DNA of 64,000 nt from Nitrospirota bacterium. Lineage in GTDB: Bacteria > Nitrospirota > Thermodesulfovibrionia > Thermodesulfovibrionales > UBA6898. The translations under genes were made by a program, and so were the position numbers. Positions 1 to 10,587 of the stretch are shown one piece after another (positions within the stretch are counted from its first letter, which is position 1; every line of letters begins with the position of its first letter). Below the pieces are notes generated by a model. That model ran no database searches. It saw nothing but the letters and a program-made list of their open reading frames with translations, and was not told the DNA's origin. The stretch covers positions 62,001 to 126,000 of the forward strand of contig JACRMT010000018.1 in NCBI GenBank assembly GCA_016214855.1, read 5' to 3'.

Positions 1-833
<833 letters not shown>

Positions 834-849
834 AGGGTGATTACTTTGG

Positions 850-1146
850 ATGACATTCAATGAATCGGACCTTGAGCAGTCTATCATCGGAAAACTGCAG
901 GCGTTTATGCTGGAACTGGGCAAGGGGTTTGCCTTTGTGGCCCGGCAGCAACGGATCTCAACCGAGACCTCAGATTTCTTTATTGATCTGGTCTTCTACA
1001 ACTACATCCTCAAATGCTTTGTTCTGATTGACCTGAAGACCGGCAAGCTCACCCATCAGGACATCGGCCAGTATCCAGATTCTCAAGTTCAGTTGAAAAT
1101 AAATCGTTGCCAACATGGCCAGCTTGAGAATATAATTAGCTTATAA
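850..1146 (+). pseudogene. YhcG/DUF1016 nuclease remnant
   Basis: About 75 codons match the C-terminal PD-(D/E)XK nuclease domain of the DUF1016 (YhcG) family. The typical blocks GKGFAFVARQ, DLVFYN and LIDLKTGKLTHQDIGQ are present. The normal protein is about 350 residues; here the N-terminal winged-helix part is absent. Homology stops after DIGQ and the frame runs on into unrelated sequence until 1146. Both ends are therefore missing and a working nuclease is unlikely. The family occurs near restriction, defence and toxin-antitoxin genes, and a decayed hicBA pair follows directly. Confidence 0.8.
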
Positions 1147-1161
1147 CAAAAGGAGAGTGTG

Positions 1162-1380
1162 ATGACAAACTCTTATACGGCCGTATACAGTAAAATACCG
1201 TCGGGCTATATGGGGCAACTTGTGGAGTGGCCTGAAGTCGTCACAGAAGGCAAAACAATTGAGGCTTGCAGAGCAATGCTTGAAGACGCGCTAAAAGAAA
1301 TGATTCAGGCATACAGGCAGCAAGACAAGGCCATCCCATCCGGCCACACGCTTTTTGAGCAGATACCTGTTGAAGTCTAA
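1162..1380 (+). CDS. hicB: HicB-family antitoxin
   Basis: This 72-residue protein has the partial RNase H-like fold of HicB antitoxins: a beta-hairpin start (YTAVYSKIPSGYMGQLVEWPEVVTEGKT) and the helix EACRAMLEDALKEMI. It would bind and neutralise the HicA mRNA interferase and repress its own operon. ATG 1162 is preferred over GTG 1159 because the AGGAG at 1151-1155 then sits six bases upstream. It is followed two bases later by a hicA reading frame that looks frameshifted, so this antitoxin may have lost its toxin. Confidence 0.85.
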   Translation: MTNSYTAVYSKIPSGYMGQLVEWPEVVTEGKTIEACRAMLEDALKEMIQAYRQQDKAIPSGHTLFEQIPVEV

Positions 1381-1382
1381 TA

Positions 1383-1569
1383 ATGTCAGTAAAACGGCGT
1401 GAGTATACAATACATGGAAGAACAAGGCTTCTATATCCTGCGCGAAGGTAGTAACCATTCCATTTATACCAACAATCTTAAGACAATTCCGGTCAAAAGA
1501 AACCGGGTCATAGACCGGATTGTAGCAAATGAACTTTGCAAGCAGGCAGGTCTAAAGCCTAAATTCTAA
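1383..1569 (+). pseudogene. hicA: HicA-family toxin, frameshifted
   Basis: The first codons from ATG 1383 read MSVKRRE, the usual HicA start. The frame then breaks. From 1405 a frame two bases out of step reads IQYMEEQGFYILREG and NHSIYTNN, ending KQAGLKPKF at 1569, which is the rest of a HicA double-stranded-RNA-binding-fold toxin including the active-site histidine in GSNHS. Only a single T (1404) lies where one leucine codon is expected, so a 2-base deletion (or 1-base insertion) explains the break. Initiation at internal ATG 1414 could still give a 51-residue product without the first strand. Probably inactive, or a sequencing error. Confidence 0.75.
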
Positions 1570-1641
1570 ACGAGGGGACATGGTCAGCACCTGTCAGAAA
1601 GAGGGGGCTTACCTTAGGAGTTTTGAAAACACTGACAGTTA

Positions 1642-2139
1642 CTACGAGACGCCCAGCGCCTTCAGGACTTCGTTCAGGTGGTCGATATGAAATTTCAGGT
1701 GCCAGCCGCCGAGCCCTCCGATAAACATGGCCAGGGTCGGATATTCTCCCAGCGCAGTATCCTTGAAGAGCGGAATATGGGCCTTGCGGTCCAGTTGATC
1801 CGCTGAAAGGGTGAGCAGCAGTTCCGCGATTTTCGCATATTCCTTGCCAGCCTCGGCAAGAAGCTCCTTCATCGTAAGTTTTGTCCGCCTCTCTGTGTAG
1901 AAGGGGTCCTCTGCAATAATGTCGATCCGCGGTGTATCCTGTTTCAGGATGAGTTCAAAGGCAGGCATGTACCCGATGCCGTCCTGGCCTGCTATATGCG
2001 AAATGATCTGTTTGGGAGACCATCTGCCAACAGGAGCGCGGGATGCCGTCTCCTCATCAATATTTACACAGATCTTCTCAAGTTCTTCTATGTTGGTGCG
2101 GATGGTGCGGGCCAGTTCTGTTCCTTCAGCGGTTGCCAT
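1642..2139 (-). CDS. DinB-like domain protein
   Basis: This 165-residue protein resembles the DinB/DfsB four-helix-bundle superfamily. Such proteins often bind a metal through three histidines and act as thiol-dependent transferases or are uncharacterised. Visible features are the RWSPKQIISHIAGQDG segment (typical W-S-x-x-x-x-x-x-H block) and the C-terminal GGWHLKFHIDHLNEVL, giving three candidate metal-ligand histidines. Start ATG at 2139 is chosen because AGGAGA lies about nine bases upstream. An open frame continues further upstream, but it overlaps the neighbouring pseudouridine synthase and lacks family similarity. Substrate unknown. Confidence 0.75.
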   Translation of the reverse strand: MATAEGTELARTIRTNIEELEKICVNIDEETASRAPVGRWSPKQIISHIAGQDGIGYMPAFELILKQDTPRIDIIAEDPFYTERRTKLTMKELLAEAGKEYAKIAELLLTLSADQLDRKAHIPLFKDTALGEYPTLAMFIGGLGGWHLKFHIDHLNEVLKALGVS

Positions 2140-2233
2140 GGCAGTTCTCTCCTTTATCTGTTCAGTGGTAGGATCTCTTTTTTCAGTATAGCACTGCCCC
2201 CTGTCAAAGCAAGAAAAAAAGCGTGAAGGCCTG

Positions 2234-3166
2234 TCAGCGGGCGGCACCTCTGAGAACGCCGATCTTTTCCTCCATATCCTGCGGCGGCGGGCTGATAAAT
2301 TCAAGATATTCTTTTGTGATAGGGTGGGTGAAGCCGAGGAGTCCGGCATGGAGCATCTGGCGGGGAAAGGTTATCTTCCTTCTTCCGAGGTCTATTGAGG
2401 TCTTCGAGCCATAGGTTCGGTCGCCCAGGACAGGATGACCGATGGAGGTGAAATGAACGCGGATCTGATGGGTCCTTCCTGTGCCGAGCTTTGCCTCGAT
2501 CAACGTAACTCCATGAAATCTTTCGACCACCCTCCATGTCGTGACCGCCTCCTTGCTCCTGACAGACGTTGTAGACATCTTCTTTCTGTCAGCTGCTGAC
2601 CTGCCTATCCTGAGGGAGATCTCACCCGTCTCTTCCTTCAGATTGCCGAAGACAAGAGCCCGGTATTTCCTGTTCATGGTCCGTTCCCTGAACTGCTCAA
2701 CCAGGTCATAGTACGCCTTGTCATCAAGCGCCACTACCATGACCCCTGAAGTGTCCTTGTCCAGTCTGTGCACAACGCCCGGTCTGAGCGGGCCGCCGAT
2801 GGTCGCAAGCTTCTTTGCATGGAAGGCGATCGCATTCATCAGCGTGCCGCTGCTGTGGCCTGCTGCCGGATAAACGACCATGCCTGCCGGCTTATTCACC
2901 ACGATCAGAAAATCATCGCAATAAAGAACCTCGATCGGCAGGTCTTCAGACAAAAGCTCTTCGTTGTCCTTGGCAACCGAAAAGCGGACCACATCGTTGG
3001 CATGGGCCTTATAGTTGGCCCTGGACGGATTTTCGTTGACAGTCATCAGACCCTTTTCGAGAAGCCTCTGTACCTGTGAACGGGTCAGCCCTGAAAGCTC
3101 TGACACGAGCAGATCAAGACGCTTCCCTGCCTGTTCCGGATCAATATGAAACGTGGTCTCAGTCAT
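2234..3166 (-). CDS. rluD: RluD-family 23S rRNA pseudouridine synthase
   Basis: This 310-residue protein converts uridine to pseudouridine in RNA; RluD acts on helix 69 of 23S rRNA. Residues about 15-65 form an S4 RNA-binding domain (KRLDLLVSEL, SRSQVQ-like helix). The catalytic domain follows, with the family signature HRLDKDTSG at 133-141 holding the catalytic aspartate (D136), and GTGRTHQIRVH further on. Length fits RluC/RluD proteins. Assignment to RluD rather than RluC or another paralogue is by overall resemblance only. It is divergent from the gene at 3283. Confidence 0.9.
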   Translation of the reverse strand: MTETTFHIDPEQAGKRLDLLVSELSGLTRSQVQRLLEKGLMTVNENPSRANYKAHANDVVRFSVAKDNEELLSEDLPIEVLYCDDFLIVVNKPAGMVVYPAAGHSSGTLMNAIAFHAKKLATIGGPLRPGVVHRLDKDTSGVMVVALDDKAYYDLVEQFRERTMNRKYRALVFGNLKEETGEISLRIGRSAADRKKMSTTSVRSKEAVTTWRVVERFHGVTLIEAKLGTGRTHQIRVHFTSIGHPVLGDRTYGSKTSIDLGRRKITFPRQMLHAGLLGFTHPITKEYLEFISPPPQDMEEKIGVLRGAAR

Positions 3167-3282
3167 GATCGTAATTTTACAGGAAAAGGCAGGGCTTTGG
3201 CTCTTTTCTGCATTTTTTATCGAGCATGAATGGGTGGCAGGTGATAAAATATATAAGAGAGTTGTAACGGAGGTAACGAGCC

Positions 3283-3822
3283 ATGACAGAAGATAGAATT
3301 ATCGAGGAAATCCCCGGCCTGTATAAGATCCTTCCCCTCAAGTTATTCCGAAAGACCCAGAAAGTGACGTTTGACTTTGTGCCGATCGACCTTCTCCCGA
3401 GGATCGATGCTATTGACCGCGTGATCCACGAAAGCAATGCAACCTCTCCAGCTTCTGTAGGCACGATCGAGAGGCCCTGGTACATGCATCCGTATCAGGA
3501 AGACAATCTGATCGTGCTCTACGGCACTCGCCATGTGGAGATCTATACCCCGCAGCACGGCCGGATCGAGAAGTTTACCGTAACGCCCCATGAGGTTCTG
3601 AAAGACGGCAAGGTGATCCACGTAGGAGGCGCCATGCTCTGCTGGCCTACGGGCGTATTCCATCGCATACAGTCAGGCACTGAGGGTTCGGCATCCCTGA
3701 ACCTTGCTATCCATTATGAGGGTTTTGATATCAGGACGAACTTCAGTGTGTACAACCTGAATGTCACGACCGGCGAATATAAAGTGATACGCGAGGGTCA
3801 CCTCGACCAGCCGACTGCATAG
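3283..3822 (+). CDS. cupin-like protein of unknown function
   Basis: A 179-residue cytoplasmic protein without signal peptide. The central part (about 60-150) is rich in short beta strands and has spaced histidines and a glutamate (YMHPYQEDN, GTRHVEIYTP, WPTGVFHRIQSG) in the style of a cupin metal-binding barrel, but no exact cupin motif can be claimed. A good ribosome-binding site (GGAGG) precedes ATG 3283. It is followed nine bases after its stop by an NTF2-like protein, so the two are probably co-transcribed and may share a small-molecule substrate. No reaction can be named. Confidence 0.6.
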   Translation: MTEDRIIEEIPGLYKILPLKLFRKTQKVTFDFVPIDLLPRIDAIDRVIHESNATSPASVGTIERPWYMHPYQEDNLIVLYGTRHVEIYTPQHGRIEKFTVTPHEVLKDGKVIHVGGAMLCWPTGVFHRIQSGTEGSASLNLAIHYEGFDIRTNFSVYNLNVTTGEYKVIREGHLDQPTA

Positions 3823-3831
3823 AAATTTAAT

Positions 3832-4302
3832 ATGGACCCCATACAGACACCGATAACAGGCGAGGAAGGGCAGGGAAAGCTGGCAGACCCGTTCGAGGCG
3901 CTTGTGCAGTTCTACCATGCCTTCAATCACCGGGACATAAAAGAGATGGCTGACAACTGGGCGCAGAGCGATGACAGTGCGATGGACAATCCCCTGGGCG
4001 GGATCAAGAGGGGCTGGTCAGAGATCGGGCCGGTGTATGAAAGGATATTCAGCGGGCCTGCGAGGGTTTACGTCGAATATTACGACTATACGATCTGCGA
4101 AACGCCTGAAATGTTCTGCGCAGTCGGCAGGGAGCGTGGTTATTTCCGGCTTGGAGATAAGGAGTTGAAGCTTGCGATCCGCACGAGCCGTATCTTCAGG
4201 AAGATCGCCGGCAGATGGAGACAGGTCCATCATCACGGCTCGATCGATGACCCTGAACTGCTTGCACGATACCAGGCCGCAGTCCCTAACTCAGCACCGT
4301 AG
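3832..4302 (+). CDS. SnoaL/NTF2-like protein (DUF4440 type)
   Basis: A 156-residue protein with the cone-shaped NTF2/SnoaL fold seen in YybH-type proteins. The N-terminal helix FEALVQFYHAFNHRDIKEMADNWAQ is followed by the pocket block DNPLGGIKRGWSEIGPVYERIF. A C-terminal strand ends in GRWRQVHHHGSI, where such proteins carry polar pocket residues. Members include ketosteroid-isomerase-like enzymes and ligand-binding proteins; substrate here unknown. Coupled closely to the cupin-like gene upstream. Confidence 0.75.
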   Translation: MDPIQTPITGEEGQGKLADPFEALVQFYHAFNHRDIKEMADNWAQSDDSAMDNPLGGIKRGWSEIGPVYERIFSGPARVYVEYYDYTICETPEMFCAVGRERGYFRLGDKELKLAIRTSRIFRKIAGRWRQVHHHGSIDDPELLARYQAAVPNSAP

Positions 4303-4424
4303 CTGCGCTGTACTTCGCGGCTGATCCACAATTGTCTTTCGACTTATCTATCGAAACCCCCTGTTTTGTCGTTTCTGCTCCGTGCCGGTTTCTATCCTAG
4401 TGAGTTGCGTGGTTGCGAAAACGC

Positions 4425-4464
4425 TTGACTAACATATTAACGTATGTTTAAATATGCATATGTT
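4425..4464 (+). promoter_or_regulatory. arsR promoter with overlapping operator
   Basis: TTGACT at 4425-4430 and TTAAAT at 4448-4453 are spaced by 17 bases, giving a sigma-70-type promoter. A perfect inverted repeat, AACATAT (4431-4437) and ATATGTT (4458-4464), brackets the -10 element, and a second one (ACATA/TATGT) lies inside the spacer. This is where an autoregulating ArsR/SmtB-type dimer would bind to block transcription. The predicted transcription start falls on the ATG at about 4460, so the message may be leaderless. Confidence 0.65.
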
Positions 4465-4879
4465 AAGCACGGTAAAATTGTTAAAGCTTTTTTCTGATGA
4501 GACCCGCCTGAGGATATTGATGCTCATGGCACGAAAAGAACTCTGCGTCTGCCAGATCATGGGCGTCCTCGGCATAGCCCAACCTCTTGTATCGCATAAC
4601 CTTGCCCTGCTGAACAATGCCGGTCTTCTTGAAGAACGCAGGGACGGCAAGCTGGTCTTTTATTCCCTGAATAAGGAGATGCAGCAGTCCCACAAGAAGG
4701 TGATCGATCTTCTGCAGGAGCTGACCAGGGCTGATAAGGCGTTCTCGGGTGATCAGCTTTCCCTGAAGGACTGCGAGGAATTTCAGAAGAAGGCCGGGAA
4801 GTGCGATATGAAGACGCTGAAGGAGTTCATGCAGAGGAAGCCAAATAAGACCGTAAACAAATCCGGGAGGAAAAACTGA
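4454..4879 (+). CDS. arsR: ArsR-family metalloregulator
   Basis: A 141-residue winged-helix repressor that leaves DNA on binding thiophilic metal or metalloid. The N-terminal domain shows KLFSDETRLRILMLM and the metal-sensing ELCVCQIMG motif with two cysteines (CxC) of the alpha-3 type, then recognition helix QPLVSHNLALLNNAGLL and wing RRDGKLVFYSL. The C-terminal 50 residues are a lysine-rich tail with two more cysteines (DCEEF and KCDMK). ATG 4454 and 4460 are both possible and no ribosome-binding site is seen; the promoter position favours a leaderless start at 4460. It heads the efflux operon downstream (2 bases to tolC-like gene) and probably represses it. Confidence 0.88.
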   Translation: MHMLSTVKLLKLFSDETRLRILMLMARKELCVCQIMGVLGIAQPLVSHNLALLNNAGLLEERRDGKLVFYSLNKEMQQSHKKVIDLLQELTRADKAFSGDQLSLKDCEEFQKKAGKCDMKTLKEFMQRKPNKTVNKSGRKN

Positions 4880-4880
4880 T

Positions 4881-6230
4881 ATGCGCATGAATATTCAATG
4901 GACAGGGATGCTGATATCGCTGCTTCTTCTGCTGACAGACAGTGCAGCATATGCCGAAGCGCAGGTGCTCTCTCTCCATGATGCCCTGACGCAGGCAATG
5001 AAAGGCAATCCTGAGATACGGGCAAATGAGCATGCGCTGCTTGCGGTTAAAGAGGAGATAGGCATTGCAAAAAGCTTTCTGCTGCCGAGGGTCACTTTTG
5101 AAGAGCGGTTCATGCGGACGAATAATCCGACCTATGCGTTCATGGCAAAGCTGAATCAGGAGCGGTTTGCGATGACGGACTTTGCCATACCTTCTCTTAA
5201 CAACCCCGGACCTGTATCTGATTTTCAGACAGGCGTTTCATTTGAGCAGGCTGTCTTTGCCCCAAAGGTATATATCGGCATGAAGATGGCCCAAAAGGAA
5301 TTCGAGGCCAAAGGCGATGACGTACAGCGCAAAAAAGAAGAGATTGCCTTCTCGGTCTTCAGGACCTATCTTGACTCCCAGACCGCACGCGCTTTTGTAT
5401 CTGTTACGGAAAAAGGAGTTGAAGACGCCAGGGAACATCTCCGGATAGCCGAAAGCAGAAACAAGGTCGGTCTTGGCCTGTACTCCGACATGCTCAGGGC
5501 CGAGGTAGCCCTCAGGACTGCAGAAGAGCGGAAGGTCTCTGCTGAAAAGAATTTGATGGTTTCACGGCGAGCACTCGGCCTTATGCTTGGGTCATCTGAA
5601 GCCGTAGATGTGCAGGAGCAGAGCCTGCCCCTCACTCTGAAAAGTCTTGCGTATTACAGCGGGATGGCAGAAGCAAGAAATGACGTCAAGGCTATGGAAA
5701 CACGGCAAAAAAACGCAGAGAATAACCTGACAATGGCTCATGCAGCGTATCTTCCTGTTATCGGTCTCGGCGGGACATACCAACTGAACAGTCATAGGAC
5801 TATCTTTGGGGAAGAAGGGCAAAGCTGGCAGGTGATGGCATTTCTGCGGTGGGAACTCTTTGACGGTCTGAAACGCGAAGCAGAGCGGAATAAGGCAAAG
5901 CATAAAATCGCAGAGGCAGGAGAATATCTCGACGGCATGAAAAAGCAGATATCCTTTGCCGTGTACGAAGCGTATCTCTCTGTTGAGGAGGCAGGCAAGG
6001 GACTTGAACTTGCAAAGACAAACCTTGCCTCGGCAGAGGAGAGCAGGCGACTGGTAAAGACTCGTTATGAAAACAATCTGTCGGCCGCAGTGGATATGCT
6101 TGATGTGCAGAGCAGCCTTGATGCTGTCAGGGCTGATGTTGTGGCAAAAGAGGCTGCATATCTTATTGCAATTGCAAGGCTCAGCTACTTGAGCGGAACG
6201 ATTATGAAAGACCTGGATCTGGACAGATGA
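4881..6230 (+). CDS. TolC-family outer-membrane efflux protein
   Basis: A 449-residue outer-membrane channel of the TolC/OEP family. It has a signal peptide (NIQWTGMLISLLLLLTDSA ending AYAEA). Two repeats of long alpha-helical hairpins follow, with the usual openings (SLHDALTQAMKGNPEIRANE; ARNDVKAMETRQKNAENNL) and the conserved ELFDGLKREAERNKA segment. It forms the exit duct for the adaptor and RND pump encoded next in the same operon. A GGGAGG ribosome-binding site lies ten bases before ATG 4881; its stop overlaps the upstream edge of the adaptor gene. Confidence 0.9.
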   Translation: MRMNIQWTGMLISLLLLLTDSAAYAEAQVLSLHDALTQAMKGNPEIRANEHALLAVKEEIGIAKSFLLPRVTFEERFMRTNNPTYAFMAKLNQERFAMTDFAIPSLNNPGPVSDFQTGVSFEQAVFAPKVYIGMKMAQKEFEAKGDDVQRKKEEIAFSVFRTYLDSQTARAFVSVTEKGVEDAREHLRIAESRNKVGLGLYSDMLRAEVALRTAEERKVSAEKNLMVSRRALGLMLGSSEAVDVQEQSLPLTLKSLAYYSGMAEARNDVKAMETRQKNAENNLTMAHAAYLPVIGLGGTYQLNSHRTIFGEEGQSWQVMAFLRWELFDGLKREAERNKAKHKIAEAGEYLDGMKKQISFAVYEAYLSVEEAGKGLELAKTNLASAEESRRLVKTRYENNLSAAVDMLDVQSSLDAVRADVVAKEAAYLIAIARLSYLSGTIMKDLDLDR

Positions 6231-6241
6231 GGAGAGATGAT

Positions 6242-7312
6242 ATGAAGCGTATCGGATTTATCACAATATTACTGCTGGTTTCGGTTATGGTTTTTTCTGG
6301 CTGCAGAGGCAAGGACGCTCACGAGACAAAGGAGATCAGGCGACAGCAGGTTGAGGGTGTAACCATTGAGACAATGCAGCTGTCGCAGGCTGATGAATAT
6401 ATCGAGACGTCGGCAACGGTGAAGGCAAAGACCACGAGTGTTGTGGCCAGCCGCATGATGGGCACTATTATCGCTGTTAACGTGAAAGAGGGCGACAGGG
6501 TGCGGGCGGGACAGGTGCTGGCGACTATTGATGACAGAGATATTGTGCAGAGGGTCAAGGCTGCAGAGAAGGGTGTCGAGGTGGCAAAACAGCAGGGAAT
6601 GCTGGCAGACGTGACGTACCAGCGGTACAAAAAGCTCCACGATGACAGGGCGCTGACCGGCCAGGAGCTTGACCAGGTCGAGACGCAGAAGAAGGTCGCT
6701 GATATGGAATATGACAGGGCGCAGGCAATGCATCAGGAGGCCAGAATATATCATGGCTTTACACGCCTTACCGCTCCGGTGGCCGGTGTTGTTACTGCCA
6801 GGACTACAGACCCCGGAAGCATGGCAGTGCCGGGAGTACCGCTTTTTACCATAGAGGACACCTCAGGGTACAGGCTCGAGGCGAACCTTGACGAAAAGCA
6901 TGCGGGAAAGGTCAGGCAGGGCGTTGAGGCAAGGATATCGATCGACGCCCTGGGTAGAGATATAAAGGGAGTTATAACAGAGACAGTTCCCTCTGTTGAC
7001 CCGCTCACAAGGACATTTCCTGTGAAGATCTCTGTCAGCGGAGAAGGCCTGAGGAACGGCTCGTACGGAAAGGTTTCTATTCCGACAGGCAAGAAAGAGG
7101 CTTTGCTGGTGAGCAAAAAGGCGATTGTCGAAAAGGGACAGCTTACCGGTGTCTATGTTGTGGATGCCACTTCAGTCGTGACCTACCGGCTGGTCCGGAC
7201 TGGCAGGATATATGGTGATAGGGTCGAGGTCCTCTCCGGCCTGAACCCCAATGAAAGAATAATCGTCGACCATGTCGAAAAGGCTGTCGATGGCGGCATT
7301 GTTAAACAATAA
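6242..7312 (+). CDS. RND efflux periplasmic adaptor lipoprotein
   Basis: A 356-residue membrane-fusion protein linking the RND pump to the TolC-like channel. A lipoprotein signal (MVFSGC, cysteine about residue 21) anchors it in the membrane. The order is typical: lipoyl-like barrel-sandwich (VVASRMMGTIIAVNVKEGDRVRAGQVLATIDD), alpha hairpin, second lipoyl half (YHGFTRLTAPVAGVVTARTTDPG), then beta-barrel and membrane-proximal domain. ATG 6242 is favoured over 6227 because AGGAGA at 6230 gives correct spacing. No histidine- or methionine-rich metal-binding tail is evident, so substrate cannot be read from it. Confidence 0.9.
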   Translation: MKRIGFITILLLVSVMVFSGCRGKDAHETKEIRRQQVEGVTIETMQLSQADEYIETSATVKAKTTSVVASRMMGTIIAVNVKEGDRVRAGQVLATIDDRDIVQRVKAAEKGVEVAKQQGMLADVTYQRYKKLHDDRALTGQELDQVETQKKVADMEYDRAQAMHQEARIYHGFTRLTAPVAGVVTARTTDPGSMAVPGVPLFTIEDTSGYRLEANLDEKHAGKVRQGVEARISIDALGRDIKGVITETVPSVDPLTRTFPVKISVSGEGLRNGSYGKVSIPTGKKEALLVSKKAIVEKGQLTGVYVVDATSVVTYRLVRTGRIYGDRVEVLSGLNPNERIIVDHVEKAVDGGIVKQ

Positions 7313-7321
7313 GGAACGAAA

Positions 7322-10300
7322 ATGAAGGCTATAGGAATATCAGGGAAGATCGCAAAGGCGTTCATACAGTCAAAGCTGACGCCGTTGATCGTGATGGCCT
7401 CGCTGCTGCTGGGTATTTTTGCTGTGGTGGTAACGCCCCGCGAGGAAGAACCCCAGATCGTTGTGCCTATGATCGATGTGATGGTCACCTATCCCGGCGC
7501 CTCGGCAAAAGAGGTTGAGGAGCGGGTCACCAAGCCTATGGAGAAATTCCTCTGGGAGATCAAGGGCGTCGAGTATGTCTATTCCATTGCAAGGCCCGGT
7601 ATGAACCTTACCATCGTGCGGTTCTATGTCGGCGAGGACATGGAAGCAAGTCTGGTTAAGCTCTACAACAAGCTGATGTCAAACTTTGACAAGATACCGC
7701 CGGGAGTATCCCAGCCTCTGGTAAGACCCAAGTCCATTGACGATGTGCCGATCACTACCTTCACGCTCTGGTCTGAACGTTATAACGGCTATGAGTTGAG
7801 AAGGGTCGCCCAGGAGCTCTGCAACGAGATCAAGAAAGACAAGGACGTATCTGAAACATCGATCATCGGCGGCCAGAAGCGGCAGGTAAGGATCGGTCTC
7901 GACCCTGCCCGTCTGCGCGCATATTCCCTCTCTGCCGGACAGATCATCGGAACACTTCAGAAGGCGAATTTTCTGATGCCTTCCGGCGCCTTTTCGTCAG
8001 GTAACAGGGAATATCTGATCGATACCGGTACATTTCTGAAGAATGCGGAAGAGGTCGGTTCAGTCGTGGTGGGTATGAGCAGCAACAGGCCAGTGTACCT
8101 CAGGGAGGTAGCTGCATTATCTGACGGGCCGGAAGAGCCTGCAGCGTATGTCTTCATGGGGCTTGGGCCTGCTGCCCGGTCCCGTGGTATTGCAGCTTCT
8201 CATTCCAGTGCCGGACAGTATGAGGCGGTCACGCTGACGGTCTCAAAGAAGAGAGGCGCCAATGCAAGTGTGGTTGCCGAAAACGCCATACGCAAAATAG
8301 AAGCGCTGAAAGGCAAGGCGATACCTTCTGAGGTCGAGACAACAATTACAAGGAACTACGGCGAGACAGCAAAGGAAAAATCCAACGAACTTCTCGAACA
8401 CCTGCTCATAGCGTCCCTGTCGGTCGTCATACTCATAGCCCTTGCCCTTGGCTGGAAGGAGTCTCTGGTGGTCGGCGTGGCAGTGCCTGTCACGCTGTCT
8501 CTGACCCTGCTTATCAACTACCTCTATGGCTATACCCTGAACAGAGTTACGCTTTTCGCCCTGATCTTCTCTATCGGCATACTTGTTGACGACGCGATTG
8601 TTGTTGTCGAAAATATCCACCGTCATTTCAGGATGCACAGGATCGATCCGCTTACTGCTGCCTATGCGGTGGATGAGGTCGGCAATCCGACGATCCTCGC
8701 AACCTTTGCGGTCATTGCTGCGCTTCTGCCCATGGCCTTTGTGACAGGCCTGATGGGGCCGTACATGCGGCCGATACCGGTCGGTGCCTCTGCTGCCATG
8801 ATCTTCTCGCTTCTTATTGCCTTTATCGTCAGCCCATGGATGAGCTACAAGGTGCTGAAGAATATCAGGAGCAATGACGACCATGGCCGAGGGCATGAGG
8901 ACAATGGAAGATTCGCTTCTTTGTATGACCGCATGCTCAGACCGCTGATCGAGCGGAAGCATAAACGGATCATTGCCCTGACCGTCGTTCTTCTGCTCCT
9001 CGCCCTTTCGCTGATGCTGGTCCCGCTGAAAGCCGTGACGCTCAAGATGCTGCCCTTTGACAACAAGAGCGAACTGCAGGTGATCGTGGACATGCCCGAG
9101 GGAGTCACGCTCGAAGAAAGCGCAGCGCTTGGCCGGGAGATGGGAGAGTATCTCAAGACCGTGGCTGAGGTGACAGACTTCCAGACCTATATCGGTACTG
9201 CAGCGCCCTATAACTTTAATGGTCTGGTCAGGCACTATTTCATGAGATCCGGAAGCAATGTTGCCGATATTCAGGTCAATTTTGTTCCCAAGTCTGAGCG
9301 CAAGGCGCAGAGCCATGAGATCGCGAAGCGGCTTCGGCCCGGGCTGAAAAGGATCGCTGACCGATACCATGCGCGGCTCAAGGTTGCAGAGATACCTCCG
9401 GGTCCTCCTGTTTTGAGCACGCTTGTGGCAGAGGTGTACGGACCTGATCTGCAGCGCCAGACCGTGATAGCCGGAAGCGTTCGTGATATCTTTGAAAAGA
9501 CCGACGGTGTGGTTGATGTGGACTGGTATGTTGAGGATGACCAGCAGAAGATCACCTTTGATGTTGATCGTGACAAAGCCGGCCAACACGGCATCTCAAC
9601 AGAGGCAGTATCTCAGGCACTCAGAATAGCATTGAGCGGCATGTCGGCCGGTCTCGTTCATATGGAAAAAGAGAAAGAGCCTGTTGAGCTTGTCCTGAGG
9701 ATGCCAATAAGCGAACGGTCAACGATTGCCTCACTCAGCGGAATTACGGTACCTTCTGCAGACGGCCGGCCAATATCCCTTTCAGAACTGGTGAAGATGC
9801 GGGAAGGGGTGGAAGACAAAACCATTTACCATAAGAACCTCAAGAGGGTCCTTTATGTTACCGGCGATGTGGCCGGCATCGCGGAAAGCCCGGCATACGC
9901 GATCCTCAAGATGAAGGAAAAGATCAGGGACCTCCAGCTTGCGGAAGGGTATGAGCTGAAGCAGTATTCATCCGAGCAGCCCTGGCTTGAAGACCGCTAT
10001 GCCATAAAATGGGACGGCGAATGGCATATCACCTACGAGGTCTTCCGTGATCTCGGCATTGCGTTTGGCGCGGTGCTGATCCTTATTTATGTTCTCGTTG
10101 TAGCCTGGTTCAGGAATTTCGTGACGCCGCTCATTATCATGGCTCCCATACCCCTGACGCTTGTCGGCATATTGCCCGGTCATTGGATATTTGGTGCGTT
10201 CTTTACCGCAACATCCATGATAGGATTCATAGCCCTTGCAGGCATAATCGTAAGGAACTCAATTCTGCTGATCGATTTTGTGCAGATGGAGTGGAGGGAC

Positions 10301-10573
10301 AGCGGCGACCTCAAGGCGGCTCTGATCAGGGCCGGGGCAGTCAGGTTCCGGCCGATTGCGCTTACCGCAGCTGCCGTGGTCGTGGGCTCGTTCGTGATGC
10401 TCTTTGACCCCATCTTTCAGGGGCTTGCCATTGCGATGATGTTCGGTGCTTTGGCCGCTACTGCCCTGACCCTTGTCGCCGTGCCCCTGCTTTATTATGA
10501 ATATTTTAAGAGCAGGCCGTGCCCTCTCGGCTCCGGTCACAGCATTGAAAAGACCGGCCCTGAAGAGTTATAA
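7322..10573 (+). CDS. RND efflux transporter permease
   Basis: A 1083-residue inner-membrane RND proton antiporter with the AcrB/CzcA layout: 12 membrane helices in two halves and two large periplasmic loops. The N-terminus has the PREEEPQI block common in a distinct RND branch, then [19 protein letters not shown]4 holds [20 protein letters not shown] with the paired aspartates used for proton relay. Family membership is secure. The ArsR-type regulator, and thiol-redox genes after the pump, suggest thiophilic metal or metalloid efflux, but the substrate is inferred only. A proline-rich, methionine-containing loop (about 280) is an odd insertion. Confidence 0.92.
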   Translation: MKAIGISGKIAKAFIQSKLTPLIVMASLLLGIFAVVVTPREEEPQIVVPMIDVMVTYPGASAKEVEERVTKPMEKFLWEIKGVEYVYSIARPGMNLTIVRFYVGEDMEASLVKLYNKLMSNFDKIPPGVSQPLVRPKSIDDVPITTFTLWSERYNGYELRRVAQELCNEIKKDKDVSETSIIGGQKRQVRIGLDPARLRAYSLSAGQIIGTLQKANFLMPSGAFSSGNREYLIDTGTFLKNAEEVGSVVVGMSSNRPVYLREVAALSDGPEEPAAYVFMGLGPAARSRGIAASHSSAGQYEAVTLTVSKKRGANASVVAENAIRKIEALKGKAIPSEVETTITRNYGETAKEKSNELLEHLLIASLSVVILIALALGWKESLVVGVAVPVTLSLTLLINYLYGYTLNRVTLFALIFSIGILVDDAIVVVENIHRHFRMHRIDPLTAAYAVDEVGNPTILATFAVIAALLPMAFVTGLMGPYMRPIPVGASAAMIFSLLIAFIVSPWMSYKVLKNIRSNDDHGRGHEDNGRFASLYDRMLRPLIERKHKRIIALTVVLLLLALSLMLVPLKAVTLKMLPFDNKSELQVIVDMPEGVTLEESAALGREMGEYLKTVAEVTDFQTYIGTAAPYNFNGLVRHYFMRSGSNVADIQVNFVPKSERKAQSHEIAKRLRPGLKRIADRYHARLKVAEIPPGPPVLSTLVAEVYGPDLQRQTVIAGSVRDIFEKTDGVVDVDWYVEDDQQKITFDVDRDKAGQHGISTEAVSQALRIALSGMSAGLVHMEKEKEPVELVLRMPISERSTIASLSGITVPSADGRPISLSELVKMREGVEDKTIYHKNLKRVLYVTGDVAGIAESPAYAILKMKEKIRDLQLAEGYELKQYSSEQPWLEDRYAIKWDGEWHITYEVFRDLGIAFGAVLILIYVLVVAWFRNFVTPLIIMAPIPLTLVGILPGHWIFGAFFTATSMIGFIALAGIIVRNSILLIDFVQMEWRDSGDLKAALIRAGAVRFRPIALTAAAVVVGSFVMLFDPIFQGLAIAMMFGALAATALTLVAVPLLYYEYFKSRPCPLGSGHSIEKTGPEEL

Positions 10574-10587
10574 TGTGCATATGCACA
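10574..10587. promoter_or_regulatory. perfect 14-bp palindrome after the RND gene
   Basis: TGTGCATATGCACA is perfectly self-complementary and begins on the base after the pump stop codon. A related GCATATGC element follows at about 10593-10600. It shares the ATGCATAT core seen in the arsR control region at about 4453-4460. It may be a second binding site for the operon regulator, controlling the thioredoxin-like and CcdA-like genes separately. A simple hairpin is also possible. Confidence 0.4.

Noticed and set aside
8243-9589. Long minus-strand frame of 448 codons
   Set aside because: Lies wholly inside the RND pump gene, no motifs, His/Arg-rich composition typical of an antisense shadow.
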